Source: Thioalkalivibrio sp.
Lineage (GTDB): Bacteria > Pseudomonadota > Gammaproteobacteria > Ectothiorhodospirales > Ectothiorhodospiraceae
NCBI GenBank assembly: GCA_011389655.1
Contig: JAABTX010000013.1
Span: 1-44,840 of the forward strand
Reading direction: 5' to 3'
Length of the DNA: 44,840 nucleotides
Numbering within the stretch: the stretch's first letter is position 1; each line of letters starts with the position of its first letter. Below, piece after piece: positions 1 through 8,569 of this stretch. Position numbers and translations under genes: made by a program. The notes below the pieces were generated by a model, which did not search any database, had not been told where the DNA came from, and saw nothing but the letters and a program-made list of their open reading frames with translations.

Positions 1-100
1 GATTCCCTGCCCCCCACCGATCGTGGGAGCGGCTTCCAGCCGCGATTCCCTGCCCCCCACACCCGTGGGAGCGGCTTCCAGCCGCGATTCCCTGCGCCCC
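1..100. repeat. Two REP-like elements
   Basis: Two tandem copies of a unit that begins GTGGGAGCGGCTTCCAGCCG (from positions 23 and 65) and runs into CGATTCCCTGC. Each can fold as a short GC-rich hairpin (GCGGCT/AGCCGC). The same unit recurs at 15262-15480 and 17960-18190. Such intergenic repeats are common in Gammaproteobacteria with high GC content. They are non-coding here, downstream of the rhodanese-like gene. Confidence 0.8.
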
Positions 101-152
101 CAACCACCCCCGACCCAATCGCGCCGGGGGTGCTCCTACAGAGCGGGAACCA

Positions 153-815
153 TCACGGCCGGATCACCGTAAGCCCCAGCAGGTGCCACAGCTGCATGCC
201 GCCGCGATACCACTTCAGTCGGTCAGGCGGGTATCCCAGGTTGGTCAGCGTACGCAGGTTGGTCGGAGATTGTCCGCACCAGGGGCCGTTGCAGAACAGT
301 ACCAGCGTACTGGCGTCGGCGAAGTTCGGGAAGTCACCGTCGAACATCACGCCGAAGTCCTCGAGGTACTGCTCGACCGTCTCCGGGTCCGCCCCGGCGC
401 CCAGATGCAGTTCGCTCCAGGGGACATTGACGGATCCCGGGATCGTCCCCCGCGCATATTCCTCCGCACTGCGTGAATCGATCACCAGGATGCTGTCGTC
501 GGTGCCGGCGCGCTGCAGGTAGTCGAGGAACTCGATCTCGCCCAGCGTCTCGATGCCCGGGCCCGCGCTCATCGGCTGGATGCAGTAGGGAGGGCAGGGG
601 CGCGAGGTCATGCTGAAGTCCGGAGTCACGGTGTTGAACGTGTCCTGCTCACGCTGGATCACCACCGGCTCGCCTTCGTGCAATACCTCAACGCGATCGA
701 TCTCGGCGGTGATGCCGACCTCCGGTGAGTCGGTCTGACCCGCGGCGGGCAGCAGTGCCGCAAGCAGGAAGACTGCCGGCAGGGCCCTGGGCAGGAACCG
801 GTACGTCTCGGGCAT
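153..815 (-). CDS. Exported rhodanese-like domain protein
   Basis: 220-residue protein with an N-terminal hydrophobic signal segment (about residues 9-28, PRALPAVFLLAALLPAAG), so probably periplasmic. The C-terminal half is a rhodanese domain: VIDSRSAEEYARGTIPGSVN precedes an active-site loop LFCNGPWCGQS with Cys at the expected catalytic position. A second Cys lies four residues later, within the same loop, which is unusual for a plain sulfurtransferase and leaves a thiol-redox role open. Start chosen at ATG 815, with AGAGG 8 nt upstream; a TTG six codons earlier lacks that spacing. It lies downstream of acs and is separated from it by a strong palindrome, so it may be transcribed separately. 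Substrate unknown. Confidence 0.8.
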   Translation of the reverse strand: MPETYRFLPRALPAVFLLAALLPAAGQTDSPEVGITAEIDRVEVLHEGEPVVIQREQDTFNTVTPDFSMTSRPCPPYCIQPMSAGPGIETLGEIEFLDYLQRAGTDDSILVIDSRSAEEYARGTIPGSVNVPWSELHLGAGADPETVEQYLEDFGVMFDGDFPNFADASTLVLFCNGPWCGQSPTNLRTLTNLGYPPDRLKWYRGGMQLWHLLGLTVIRP

Positions 816-964
816 GGGGGTTACCTCTGGCAATGGGGGAGCCGGGCGCCGGTTGCGCCCTGCACCGTGAAGGTAGCAGAAGAAGGCCGGGCGGAACGGC
901 TGCGGCCTTGCAATCGGAGCGGGTTTTCCCCTCGATGGAGGCCGCGGTCCGGGTAGGGGCAGTG

Positions 965-990
965 CCCCGTCCCGCCGCGGCGGGACGGGG
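965..990 (-). terminator. Palindrome after acs, candidate terminator
   Basis: A perfect inverted repeat with 13-base arms (CCCCGTCCCGCCG and its complement) lies just beyond the acs stop codon. There is no T-run after it on the minus strand, so intrinsic termination is plausible but unproven. Confidence 0.5.
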
Positions 991-996
991 CGGCCT

Positions 997-2955
997 TCAG
1001 GCCCTGCCCTGCAACTGGGTGACCACGTTCTCGTTCTCCAGGGTGGAGGTGTCGGAGGTGATCTCCTCGCCCTTGGCGATCGAACGCAGCAGTCGGCGCA
1101 TGATCTTGCCGGAACGCGTCTTCGGCAGCCCGTCCGCGAAGCGGATGTCGTCGGGCTTCGCGATCGGACCGATGTGATCGCTCACCCAGTTCCGCAGTTC
1201 CTTCACCACCTGCTCGGCGGCATCGCCGGTCGGCCGGTCTCCCTTCAGGATCACGAAGGCGACAATGGCCTCGCCCTTCACGTCGTGCGGTCGGCCTACC
1301 ACCGCGGCCTCGGCGACCGCCTCGTGCGCCACCAGTGCCGATTCGATTTCCATCGTGCCAAGCCGGTGACCGGAGACGTTGAGCACGTCGTCGATGCGGC
1401 CCATGATCCAGATGTTGCCTTCCGCATCGCGCCGTGCGGAGTCTCCGGCGAGGTAGTACTTGCCGTCGAACTTCGGCCAGTAGGTGGACCGGTAACGGTT
1501 GTCGTCCTGCCACACCGTTCGCAGCATCGATGGCCAGGGCTTCTTGATCACCAGCAGGCCGCCCTGGTCGGGTCCGAGGCTCTCACCCTCTTCGTTGACC
1601 ACGTCGGCCACGATCCCCGGCAGCGGGCGCGTGCAGGAACCGGGGACCAGGGTGGTCACGCCGGGCAGCGGGGCGATCATGTTGGCTCCGGTCTCCGTCT
1701 GCCACCAGGTATCGACCACCGGGCAGCGCGAGCCCCCGATCTTCTTGTAGTACCACATCCACGCCTCGGGGTTGATCGGCTCGCCCACGGTCCCGAGCAG
1801 GCGGAGCTTCGAAAGGTCGTACTGGTCGGGAATCTCGTCGCCGGCCTTCATCAGTGCCCGGATCGCGGTGGGCGCGGTGTAGAAGACGGTGACTCCGTGC
1901 GCCTGGCACATCTTCCACCAGCGGCCGGCATCGGGAACGGTGGGCACGCCCTCGTAGACGATCTGGGTCGCGCCGACCGACAGCGGGCCGTAGGCGACGT
2001 AGGTATGGCCGGTGATCCAGCCGACGTCCGCGGTGCACCAGAACACGTCCTCGTCGCGCAGGTCGAAGACCCACTCGTTGGTGATGATCGCGTTCAGCAG
2101 GTAGCCCGCGCTGGCATGCTGGATTCCCTTCGGCTTGCCGGTGGAGCCGGAGGTGTAGAGCAGGAACAGCGGGTGCTCGGCCTCCACCCACTCGGGTTCG
2201 CAGTCGTTCGACTGGCCGGCCACCGCGTCATGCCACCAGAGGTCACGTCCCTCCTTCATCTCGATCTCGTTGCCGGCGCGCCTGAGCACCAGGATCTTCT
2301 CGACCGAGCCCGCGCTGATGTCCAGCGCCTTGTCCACGTTCTTCTTCAGCGACACGACCCGGCCGCCGCGGGTGCCCCCGTCCGAGGTGATCATCAGCTT
2401 CGCGCCGGAATTGTCGATGCGGTCGCGCAGCGCGTCGGCAGAGAAACCGCCGAAGACCACCGAGTGGATGGCCCCGATGCGTGCGCAGGCCTGCATCGCG
2501 ATCACCGCCTCGGCGATCATCGGCATGTAGATGACGACGCGGTCGCCCTTCTGCACGCCCATGGAGCGCAGGGCGTTCCCGAGCCTGCCGACCTCGTTGT
2601 AGAGATCGCGGTAGGTGTAGGTGCGGGTGTCCCCGGCCTCGCCCTCGAAGATGATCGCGGGCTTGTCGCCGCGCTCTTCGAGGTGGCGGTCGATGCAGTT
2701 GTAGGAGACGTTCACCAGCCCGTCGGTGAACCAGGCAAAGTGGGGTGCCCGGCTGTCGTCGAGGCCGACGCTGAAATCCTTCTTCCACGTGATCTTCTCG
2801 CGTGCCAGATCGCACCAGAAGCCCTCGTAATCTTCCTCGGCCTTCCTGTACAGGGCCTCCGCATCCGCGGGCTTCAGCCGCGCCCTGGCCACGAAGTCTT
2901 CCGGCGGCGGAAAGTGGCGTTCTTCATGCAGCGCGGATTCGATGGTTTCGCTCAT
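997..2955 (-). CDS. acs: Acetyl-coenzyme A synthetase
   Basis: 652 residues, the usual length for Acs. The enzyme activates acetate with ATP to acetyl-AMP and then forms acetyl-CoA in the cytoplasm. Visible signatures are the AMP-binding loop [13 protein letters not shown], the DTWWQTETG segment, and the C-terminal [12 protein letters not shown] motif holding the lysine that is reversibly acetylated in characterised Acs proteins. Start at ATG 2955 has GGAGG seven bases upstream. The gene is followed upstream by an exonuclease, a CBS/DUF294 gene, an SSS symporter and a two-component system, a context seen in the acetate-responsive CrbS/CrbR (MxtR/ErdR) regulons of Pseudomonas and Vibrio. I found no convincing sigma-54 promoter in the 490 bp ahead of it. 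Confidence 0.97.
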   Translation of the reverse strand: MSETIESALHEERHFPPPEDFVARARLKPADAEALYRKAEEDYEGFWCDLAREKITWKKDFSVGLDDSRAPHFAWFTDGLVNVSYNCIDRHLEERGDKPAIIFEGEAGDTRTYTYRDLYNEVGRLGNALRSMGVQKGDRVVIYMPMIAEAVIAMQACARIGAIHSVVFGGFSADALRDRIDNSGAKLMITSDGGTRGGRVVSLKKNVDKALDISAGSVEKILVLRRAGNEIEMKEGRDLWWHDAVAGQSNDCEPEWVEAEHPLFLLYTSGSTGKPKGIQHASAGYLLNAIITNEWVFDLRDEDVFWCTADVGWITGHTYVAYGPLSVGATQIVYEGVPTVPDAGRWWKMCQAHGVTVFYTAPTAIRALMKAGDEIPDQYDLSKLRLLGTVGEPINPEAWMWYYKKIGGSRCPVVDTWWQTETGANMIAPLPGVTTLVPGSCTRPLPGIVADVVNEEGESLGPDQGGLLVIKKPWPSMLRTVWQDDNRYRSTYWPKFDGKYYLAGDSARRDAEGNIWIMGRIDDVLNVSGHRLGTMEIESALVAHEAVAEAAVVGRPHDVKGEAIVAFVILKGDRPTGDAAEQVVKELRNWVSDHIGPIAKPDDIRFADGLPKTRSGKIMRRLLRSIAKGEEITSDTSTLENENVVTQLQGRA

Positions 2956-3445
2956 CTGTTGCCTCCAGCATGGTTAGACTCTTGATCTTTTTTCGGGTCC
3001 GCCACCGCGGTGCCCGTATTGCTCCGGGCGCATTCACTGTGGCGCCCGTTCCCCCGTGACGCCAAGGTACAACCGGAAGACTGGATCATCACGAAGGCCC
3101 CGCCCGCAGACGGTTTCCGGCGGCTGCCCGTCGCGCAGGCAAGGCCCCTGGCCCGCACGCGGGACACCCGCTCGGGGATGAATTCCCGGCACGCGCCCCA
3201 CCCGCGACAGCGGCCCCAGCCAAGGGCTGGGGCCAACCCCGAGAGCATAGCACGCGCATTCGCGATCGCCTCCGGCTGATCCGGCGCGGAGGGCGGTGCC
3301 GGCAGGGCCAGCCGGAGGCGCCAGGATGAGACGGGCGAGCGCCGGAGCGGTGATCCTCTCCCGGGGCCGGGGGAACGCGGCGCCGGCGTGTCCGGCGAAT
3401 CCATTCCCGCCTGGGCCCTCCGCAAGGCCCCGGAGGCCCGCCCTG
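2956..3445. other. Intergenic region ahead of acs
   Basis: About 490 bases without a convincing gene. It must hold the acs promoter and leader. The segment nearest acs is less GC-rich (a run of six T at about 2993-2998 on the plus strand). The hairpin at 3212-3234 is the only clear structure. Open frames here lack ribosome sites and recognisable products. Confidence 0.5.
3212..3234 (-). terminator. Hairpin downstream of the exonuclease gene
   Basis: Perfect 10-bp stem (GGCCCCAGCC / GGCTGGGGCC) with a three-base loop. It lies about 210 bases past the exonuclease stop and 260 bases ahead of acs, so it could end the upstream transcript or act in the acs leader. No U-tract follows. Confidence 0.4.
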
Positions 3446-4156
3446 TCACCACAGCGGGCCCGGGCGATGCAGCACGCGGTGCAGCGGCAGCGGCTTGTCC
3501 TCGGCCCGGTGCGACACCTGCGCAGCGAAGAGTTCCGCAGCGGCCAGCGCGTCATTGAGCGCGTCGTGGCCCTTGTAGCGCGGCAGGTTGTAGCGTTCGC
3601 GCAGCGCATTGAGCCGCAGGCCGCCGGAGCGGACGGTCTCCTGCCGGCGCTCCATCTCGTCCTGCGCCAGGCGCAGGGTGTCCACGGTAGGGATCATGCA
3701 GGCAAAGCCGTATTCGCTCTGACAGGCCTGATCCAGGAAGCCGAGTTCAACCGCCGCGTGGTGGGCCAGCATCACGCGGCCGCCGAGCACCTCGAGAAAC
3801 CGCTCCAGTGCCTCCCCCAGGCTGCCGCCGCGCGCCGCCTGATCGTCCGTGATCTGGTGGATCACGGCGCTGGCCTCGGGGATTTCCCGGGTCGGCCGCA
3901 CCCGGCATTGCCCGGCCGTGTCGAGGCGGATCGTCAGTCCGTCCATCGCCACCCAGCCGATGGACAGGATCTGGTCCTCCGCGGGGTTCAGCCCGGTCGT
4001 CTCGAGATCCACGGCCAGGAACGGTGTTTCGCGGCAGTCGCTCGAGAGGTCCGGGATCCTGCCGGCGAGGTAGTCGCGCAGCGGTCCCGGAGGAACCCTT
4101 GCCGCGCGGCGCTGGCGGCGCCAGCAGAACAGCCTGGGCCCGGGGGGCTGAATCAC
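3446..4156 (-). CDS. DnaQ-like 3'-5' exonuclease
   Basis: 236 residues. The DEDDh exonuclease core is visible: Exo I LAVDLETTGL (Asp and Glu), an Exo II-like segment HHAAVELGFL in which the usual Asp is Glu, and Exo III GHDALNDALAAAEL (His and Asp). The N-terminal extension is Arg-rich. Start is GTG 4156: it overlaps the last four bases of the CBS/DUF294 gene (GTGA), so the two are almost certainly translationally coupled. A DnaQ-like nuclease paired with a CBS-nucleotidyltransferase is recurrent in acetate-metabolism loci of Proteobacteria, but the nucleic-acid or nucleotide substrate is not known. It is not the polymerase III epsilon subunit by context. Confidence 0.85.
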   Translation of the reverse strand: MIQPPGPRLFCWRRQRRAARVPPGPLRDYLAGRIPDLSSDCRETPFLAVDLETTGLNPAEDQILSIGWVAMDGLTIRLDTAGQCRVRPTREIPEASAVIHQITDDQAARGGSLGEALERFLEVLGGRVMLAHHAAVELGFLDQACQSEYGFACMIPTVDTLRLAQDEMERRQETVRSGGLRLNALRERYNLPRYKGHDALNDALAAAELFAAQVSHRAEDKPLPLHRVLHRPGPLW

Positions 4157-6015
4157 AGCGTGCCCGTGGCGGCCAGCCGTGACCGCAGGTTCTTCTGCAT
4201 CGTTCCGATCACCGCGAAGGCGTCCTTCAGGTGGGCGCGCTCCAGCGCCGACAGCGTCTTCGGCGGGATGTGGTTGTCGGGTTCCTCGCCGGCCTTCATC
4301 TGGTCCACCTGGTGGCGTGCGCGCAGGGTGAACAGCGTCTCGTAGGCATCGCAGAGGTTCTCGCCCGCATCCCGCGTGATCACGCCCGCGTGCACGGCTC
4401 CGGCCAGGCGGTCGAGGGTGTGCATTCCCGTGAGCCCCGCCTGGAAGGCATACACCTGGGCGAGGCTGGAGACCAGCAGGAGGCCCTGCTTCTTCACGTC
4501 CAGGGTGTCCGCCTGCTCGCCGGAGGGGACCAGCACCAGCTGCCGGAAGAAACCGAGCGGAGGCGAGCGGCGCAGTGCGTTGCGGGCCATCTGGGCCAGG
4601 AAGGGCGGCTGGCCGCCGACCATCGTCAGCGCCTCGGAGCGCAGGGGGTCGAACAGCGCGGCGTCGCCGTGAACCACACGGAGGTCGAAATAGTGGGCGG
4701 CCAGCATCGCCCGCTTCCTGTCCGGGGTGTAGGTGACGCGGCTGAACTCCTTGCGCCAGCCGCTGACACTGCGTCGCCAGTCGGCGTTCCGCGGCGTGAC
4801 GCCGCCGGGGCAGTGCGGCAGTCCGCACGCGTCCAGGCCGTCGGTGACGAACTCCGCCATCCGGGTGAAGTACGCGTCCACCTCCCCGTCCTTCGAGTCC
4901 CCGTGGATCAGGGCGTTGTCCTGATCGGTATGCACCGACTGCTCGCGCCGCCCCTGGGAACCGCAGGCAAGCCAGGCATAGGGCACCGGCGGCGGCCCGA
5001 AACGGGCCTCGGCCAGCTTCAGCAGGCGCCGTGTCAGGGCATCGATCACCGCCGTGACCGCCTGGCCCAGGTGAAAGGCGGTGGCCCCGGACTGAACCAG
5101 CTGGATCTGCAGCTCCCGCAGCGAACCGGCCACCTGGCTGAGCGATTCGACGGACTCGCAGCGGCGGATGTCGCGGACCAGGTACACCGCGTTGGTGCCC
5201 TGGTGCCGGATCAGGTCGGTGGTCGAGATCAGTCCCACGGGCTGCCGGCCGGACATCACCGGGAGGTGGTGGATGTCCTGGCGGGACATCAGCAGCAGCG
5301 CCTCGAACGCGGGCGTCTCGCGCGTGACCGTCTGCAGCCCGCCGCTCATGATGTTGCCGACCGGCTCCTGCCGCGACCGGCCGGCTGCCAGGCAGCGCTT
5401 GCGCAGGTCGTGATCGGTGACGATGCCCACGAGCTCGTCGCCGGACATCACGATCAGGGCGGACACCTCCTGCTCCGTCATGCGCTCCGCGGCCGCCCGG
5501 ATCGTCGACTCGGGGGCGATGGTGATCGGAGGGCGGGTGACCAGCTCGCCCACCGATACCGTCAGCACCCCGTGGCCGCGATTGCCCCCGGTCCGCCTCG
5601 CGGCCAGCGCCCGCTCCACGGGTCGGCGGCTGGCCCGGTCAAAGCGCTCCGCGAACGCGGGGTGCTGCTGCCGGAGCTCCCGTGCGTCGCGGCCCGGAAG
5701 CAGGTAGAACAGGGCATCCTCCACCACCCGGCCCGCGACCGGATTCAGGGGATCGACGTCCTCGGGCACGGCGAAGATGTCGCCTTCACCGAGCTTGTCC
5801 AGGAGTTCGTCCTCGGAATCCCTGAGGTCCACCGCGCCGGCGCGGACCAGCCAGAGGTCCGCGGCCTCCGATTCCGCCGGCGGGAAGGGGCTGCCTCGGC
5901 GCAGATACCGGACGCTCAGTGACTTCGGCAGACGGTCCAGGACCGGCTCCGGCAGCACCGCGTAATCCGGGCTCGTGAGCAGGAAGTCGCGGATTTCCTG
6001 AAGTTCGGCATCCAT
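4153..6015 (-). CDS. cNMP-binding/CBS/DUF294 nucleotidyltransferase (copy 1)
   Basis: 620 residues from ATG 6015. Order: cyclic-nucleotide-binding-like beta-roll (about 20-125), two CBS motifs (about 155-270; sequences such as ELVGIVTDHDLR and QPVGLISTTDLIR), then a DUF294-type nucleotidyltransferase. The nucleotidyltransferase motif GS-x2-R-x-EQ is at about 352, followed by TDQDN at about 363, and a C-terminal helical domain ends the protein. This architecture is annotated in databases as putative signal-transduction protein; the domain resembles GlnD-type nucleotidyltransferases, so protein nucleotidylation in response to adenine nucleotides bound by CBS is plausible. It is the first of two such proteins in this locus (the other at 8570-10444). 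Its end overlaps the exonuclease start by four bases. Confidence 0.88.
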   Translation of the reverse strand: MDAELQEIRDFLLTSPDYAVLPEPVLDRLPKSLSVRYLRRGSPFPPAESEAADLWLVRAGAVDLRDSEDELLDKLGEGDIFAVPEDVDPLNPVAGRVVEDALFYLLPGRDARELRQQHPAFAERFDRASRRPVERALAARRTGGNRGHGVLTVSVGELVTRPPITIAPESTIRAAAERMTEQEVSALIVMSGDELVGIVTDHDLRKRCLAAGRSRQEPVGNIMSGGLQTVTRETPAFEALLLMSRQDIHHLPVMSGRQPVGLISTTDLIRHQGTNAVYLVRDIRRCESVESLSQVAGSLRELQIQLVQSGATAFHLGQAVTAVIDALTRRLLKLAEARFGPPPVPYAWLACGSQGRREQSVHTDQDNALIHGDSKDGEVDAYFTRMAEFVTDGLDACGLPHCPGGVTPRNADWRRSVSGWRKEFSRVTYTPDRKRAMLAAHYFDLRVVHGDAALFDPLRSEALTMVGGQPPFLAQMARNALRRSPPLGFFRQLVLVPSGEQADTLDVKKQGLLLVSSLAQVYAFQAGLTGMHTLDRLAGAVHAGVITRDAGENLCDAYETLFTLRARHQVDQMKAGEEPDNHIPPKTLSALERAHLKDAFAVIGTMQKNLRSRLAATGTL

Positions 6016-6111
6016 CCGCTCATGGATACTCCGGATGGCATCCCGGCGCAACGCTGCACTGCACAAAAAACGCCGGTAAAACAGTTCCTTAACGCCAATC
6101 CCCGCAGCCGG

Positions 6112-6352
6112 GACGGTGGGCCCGCTGCGCCCGGGACGGTGGGCCCGCTGCGCCCGGGATGGTGGGCCCGCTGCGCTTGGCCCACCCTACGGAGCCTGCG
6201 GGCGAAAGGATGGTGGGCCCGCTGCGCTTGGCCCACCCTACGGAGCCTGCGGGTGAAAGGATGGTGGGCCCGCTGCGCTTGGCCCACCCTACGGAGCCTG
6301 CGGGCGAAAGGGAGCTCGTAGGGTGGGCAAAACGAAGTGTGCCCACCACAGG
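6112..6352. repeat. 51-bp tandem repeats of GGTGGGCCCGCTGCGC type
   Basis: Three near-identical 51-bp units start at 6161, 6212 and 6263 (each GGTGGGCCCGCTGCGCTTGG, then CCCACCCTACGGAGCCTGCG and a short tail). Truncated copies lie before them (from 6112) and an inverted partner containing GTAGGGTGGGC lies at 6318-6352. Within each unit GGTGGGC pairs with GCCCACC, so the array can form serial hairpins. This accounts for most of the 465-base gap between the DUF294 gene and the symporter operon end. It is not CRISPR: there are no unique spacers. Confidence 0.85.
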
Positions 6353-6403
6353 CCCACGCACGGCGGCAACCGGCGATTGGAGCCTGCGCGGGGCGCAAAC
6401 GAA

Positions 6404-6431
6404 GCCGCCCGCCAGGGGTCTGGCGGGCGGC
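6404..6431 (-). terminator. Terminator of the symporter operon
   Basis: A perfect 12-bp stem (GCCGCCCGCCAG / CTGGCGGGCGGC) with a four-base loop sits 50 bases past the symporter stop codon. On the minus strand it is followed by TTCGTTTG, which fits a rho-independent terminator. Confidence 0.75.
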
Positions 6432-6481
6432 TCCGGTAAGGGAGGGGGCCCGCCTTGCGACGGGCCTGAACAACGATGGGT

Positions 6482-8254
6482 CTAGCTGGTGCCCACGCGC
6501 GGTACGCGCACGTCCTCCACCAGGTGCTGGATGTGCTCCGGCGGGGCCTTCGTGACCTTCATCACCAGGAATGCCGCGATGAAGTTCAGGATCGCGCCGA
6601 TCACGCCGAAGCCGGTCGGGTTGATGCCGAACAGCCAGTACTCGGCGGTGTCCGGGAACATGTTGGTGCCCGGCAGGAAGAACCAGCCCTTGAACAGGAA
6701 GATGTACAGGAGTGTGGCTCCAAGGCCCACCAGCATGCCGGCGATCGCCCCCTCCCGGTTCATCTTCTTCACGAAGATGCCCATCATCAGCACCGGGAAC
6801 AGGCTGGCCGCCGCCAGACCGAAGGCCAGCGCGACCACCTCCGCCGCGAACCCGGGTGGATTGAGCCCGAGATAGCCCGCCAGCAGGATGGCCGCCGCCA
6901 TCGCGATCCGTCCGGACAGCAGTTCGGCCCGTTCCGATATCCCGGGCGTGATCACCCCCTTCATCAGGTCATGGGATATCGAGGACGAGATCGCGAGCAA
7001 CAGGCCTGCGGCGGTCGACAACGCCGCCGCGATACCTCCCGCCGCGACCAGTGCGATCACCCAGTTCGGCAGGCCTGCGATCTGCGGGTTGGCGAGCACC
7101 ATGATGTCGCGGTCGATCTTGGTGAACTCGTTGCCTTCCCAGCCGTAGTCCTCGCGGGCCATCTCCGCGAATTCCTCGTTCTGGTCGTTGTAGTACTGGA
7201 GCCTGTCGTCCTCGTTCTTGTCCTCAAACTCCAGCAGACCGGTCTGCTCCCAGCGCACCATCCAGTCCGGCCGTTCGTCGATCACCACGTTGCCCTGGGG
7301 TTCGCCGACTGGGCCCGGCTGCACGGTGTTGATGAAGTTGTACATGGCCATCGCGCCCACGGCGGGGGCGGTGGTGTACAGGATGCCGATGAAGACCAGC
7401 GCGAAGCCGGCGGACTTGCGGGCGTCACGCACGCGCGGCACGGTGAAGAAGCGGATGATCACGTGCGGCAGACCCGCGGTCCCGATCATCAGCGCCAGTG
7501 TCAGCAGGAACATGTTCATCAGCGACATGCCGGTGATGGAGGTGTAGGCGGCGAAGCCCAGATCCATCAGGGTCTGATCCAGTGCCTGCAGCAGCTGCGT
7601 GTCCTCGCCGACCAGTGTCGAACCCAGGCCGATCTGCGGGAAGGCGTGCCCGGTCAGCGTCAGGGAGATGAAGACCGCGGGCACGGTGTAGGCGAAGATC
7701 ATGATCACGTACTGCGCGATCTGCGTGTAGGTGATGCCCTTCATCCCGCCGAACACCGCGTAGATGAACACCACCACCATGCCCGACACCAGGCCGACGG
7801 TCAGGTCCATCTCCAGGATGTTCGAGAACGCGATCCCGACGCCGCGCATCTGCCCGATCACGTAGGTGATCGAGATCACCAGCAGGCTGATCACCGCAAC
7901 GATGCGCGCGGTCTTCGAGTAGAAGCGGTCACCGATGAACTCGGGCACGGTGAACTTCCCGAACTTGCGCAGATAGGGCGCAAGCAGCAGGGCCATCAGC
8001 ACGTAGCCGCCGGTCCAGCCCATCAGGTAGGCGCCCCCGGTGAAGCCGAGGAAGGCGATCAGGCCCGCCATCGAGATGAAGCTGGCCGCGGACATCCAGT
8101 CGGCCGCGGTGGCCATGCCGTTCAGGATCGGGTTCACGCCCTTGCCGGCCACGTAGAACTCGCTGGTGCTCCCCGCCTTCGCCCAGATCGCGATCCCGAT
8201 GTAGAGGACGAAGGTCGCACCAACGACCAGAAAACTCAGTGTTTGAAGGTCCAT
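6482..8254 (-). CDS. Sodium:solute symporter, VC_2705 family (acetate-type)
   Basis: 590 residues with about 13-14 hydrophobic membrane segments and the SSS/SLC5 fold. The N-terminus FVLYIGIAIWAKAGSTSEFYVAG and the segment NGMATAADWMSAASFISMAG are typical of ActP-like carriers. A hydrophilic acidic insert lies at roughly residues 300-360 (many Glu/Asp). The adjoining DUF4212 gene (gap of six bases) identifies the VC_2705/VC_2704 two-component symporter class. Together with acs next door the likely substrate is acetate or another short-chain carboxylate, co-transported with Na+ across the inner membrane; this is inferred from context. Start at ATG 8254, coupled to the upstream stop. A strong terminator follows. 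Confidence 0.92.
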   Translation of the reverse strand: MDLQTLSFLVVGATFVLYIGIAIWAKAGSTSEFYVAGKGVNPILNGMATAADWMSAASFISMAGLIAFLGFTGGAYLMGWTGGYVLMALLLAPYLRKFGKFTVPEFIGDRFYSKTARIVAVISLLVISITYVIGQMRGVGIAFSNILEMDLTVGLVSGMVVVFIYAVFGGMKGITYTQIAQYVIMIFAYTVPAVFISLTLTGHAFPQIGLGSTLVGEDTQLLQALDQTLMDLGFAAYTSITGMSLMNMFLLTLALMIGTAGLPHVIIRFFTVPRVRDARKSAGFALVFIGILYTTAPAVGAMAMYNFINTVQPGPVGEPQGNVVIDERPDWMVRWEQTGLLEFEDKNEDDRLQYYNDQNEEFAEMAREDYGWEGNEFTKIDRDIMVLANPQIAGLPNWVIALVAAGGIAAALSTAAGLLLAISSSISHDLMKGVITPGISERAELLSGRIAMAAAILLAGYLGLNPPGFAAEVVALAFGLAAASLFPVLMMGIFVKKMNREGAIAGMLVGLGATLLYIFLFKGWFFLPGTNMFPDTAEYWLFGINPTGFGVIGAILNFIAAFLVMKVTKAPPEHIQHLVEDVRVPRVGTS

Positions 8255-8260
8255 GGCGTA

Positions 8261-8521
<261 letters not shown>

Positions 8522-8569
8522 GGGAATGTCTCCTTGGTGGTGGTGTTGAGGTGTTCCTCCGACACGCGG

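Noticed and set aside
2956-3445. Sigma-54 promoter or GTTAC-N5-GTAAC sites ahead of acs
   Set aside because: No TGGC-N7/8-TTGC with correct spacing and no second palindrome arm could be found, so I do not claim that acs shares the symporter control.
6161-6311. CRISPR array
   Set aside because: The repeats are contiguous 51-bp units without unique spacers and no cas genes are near.
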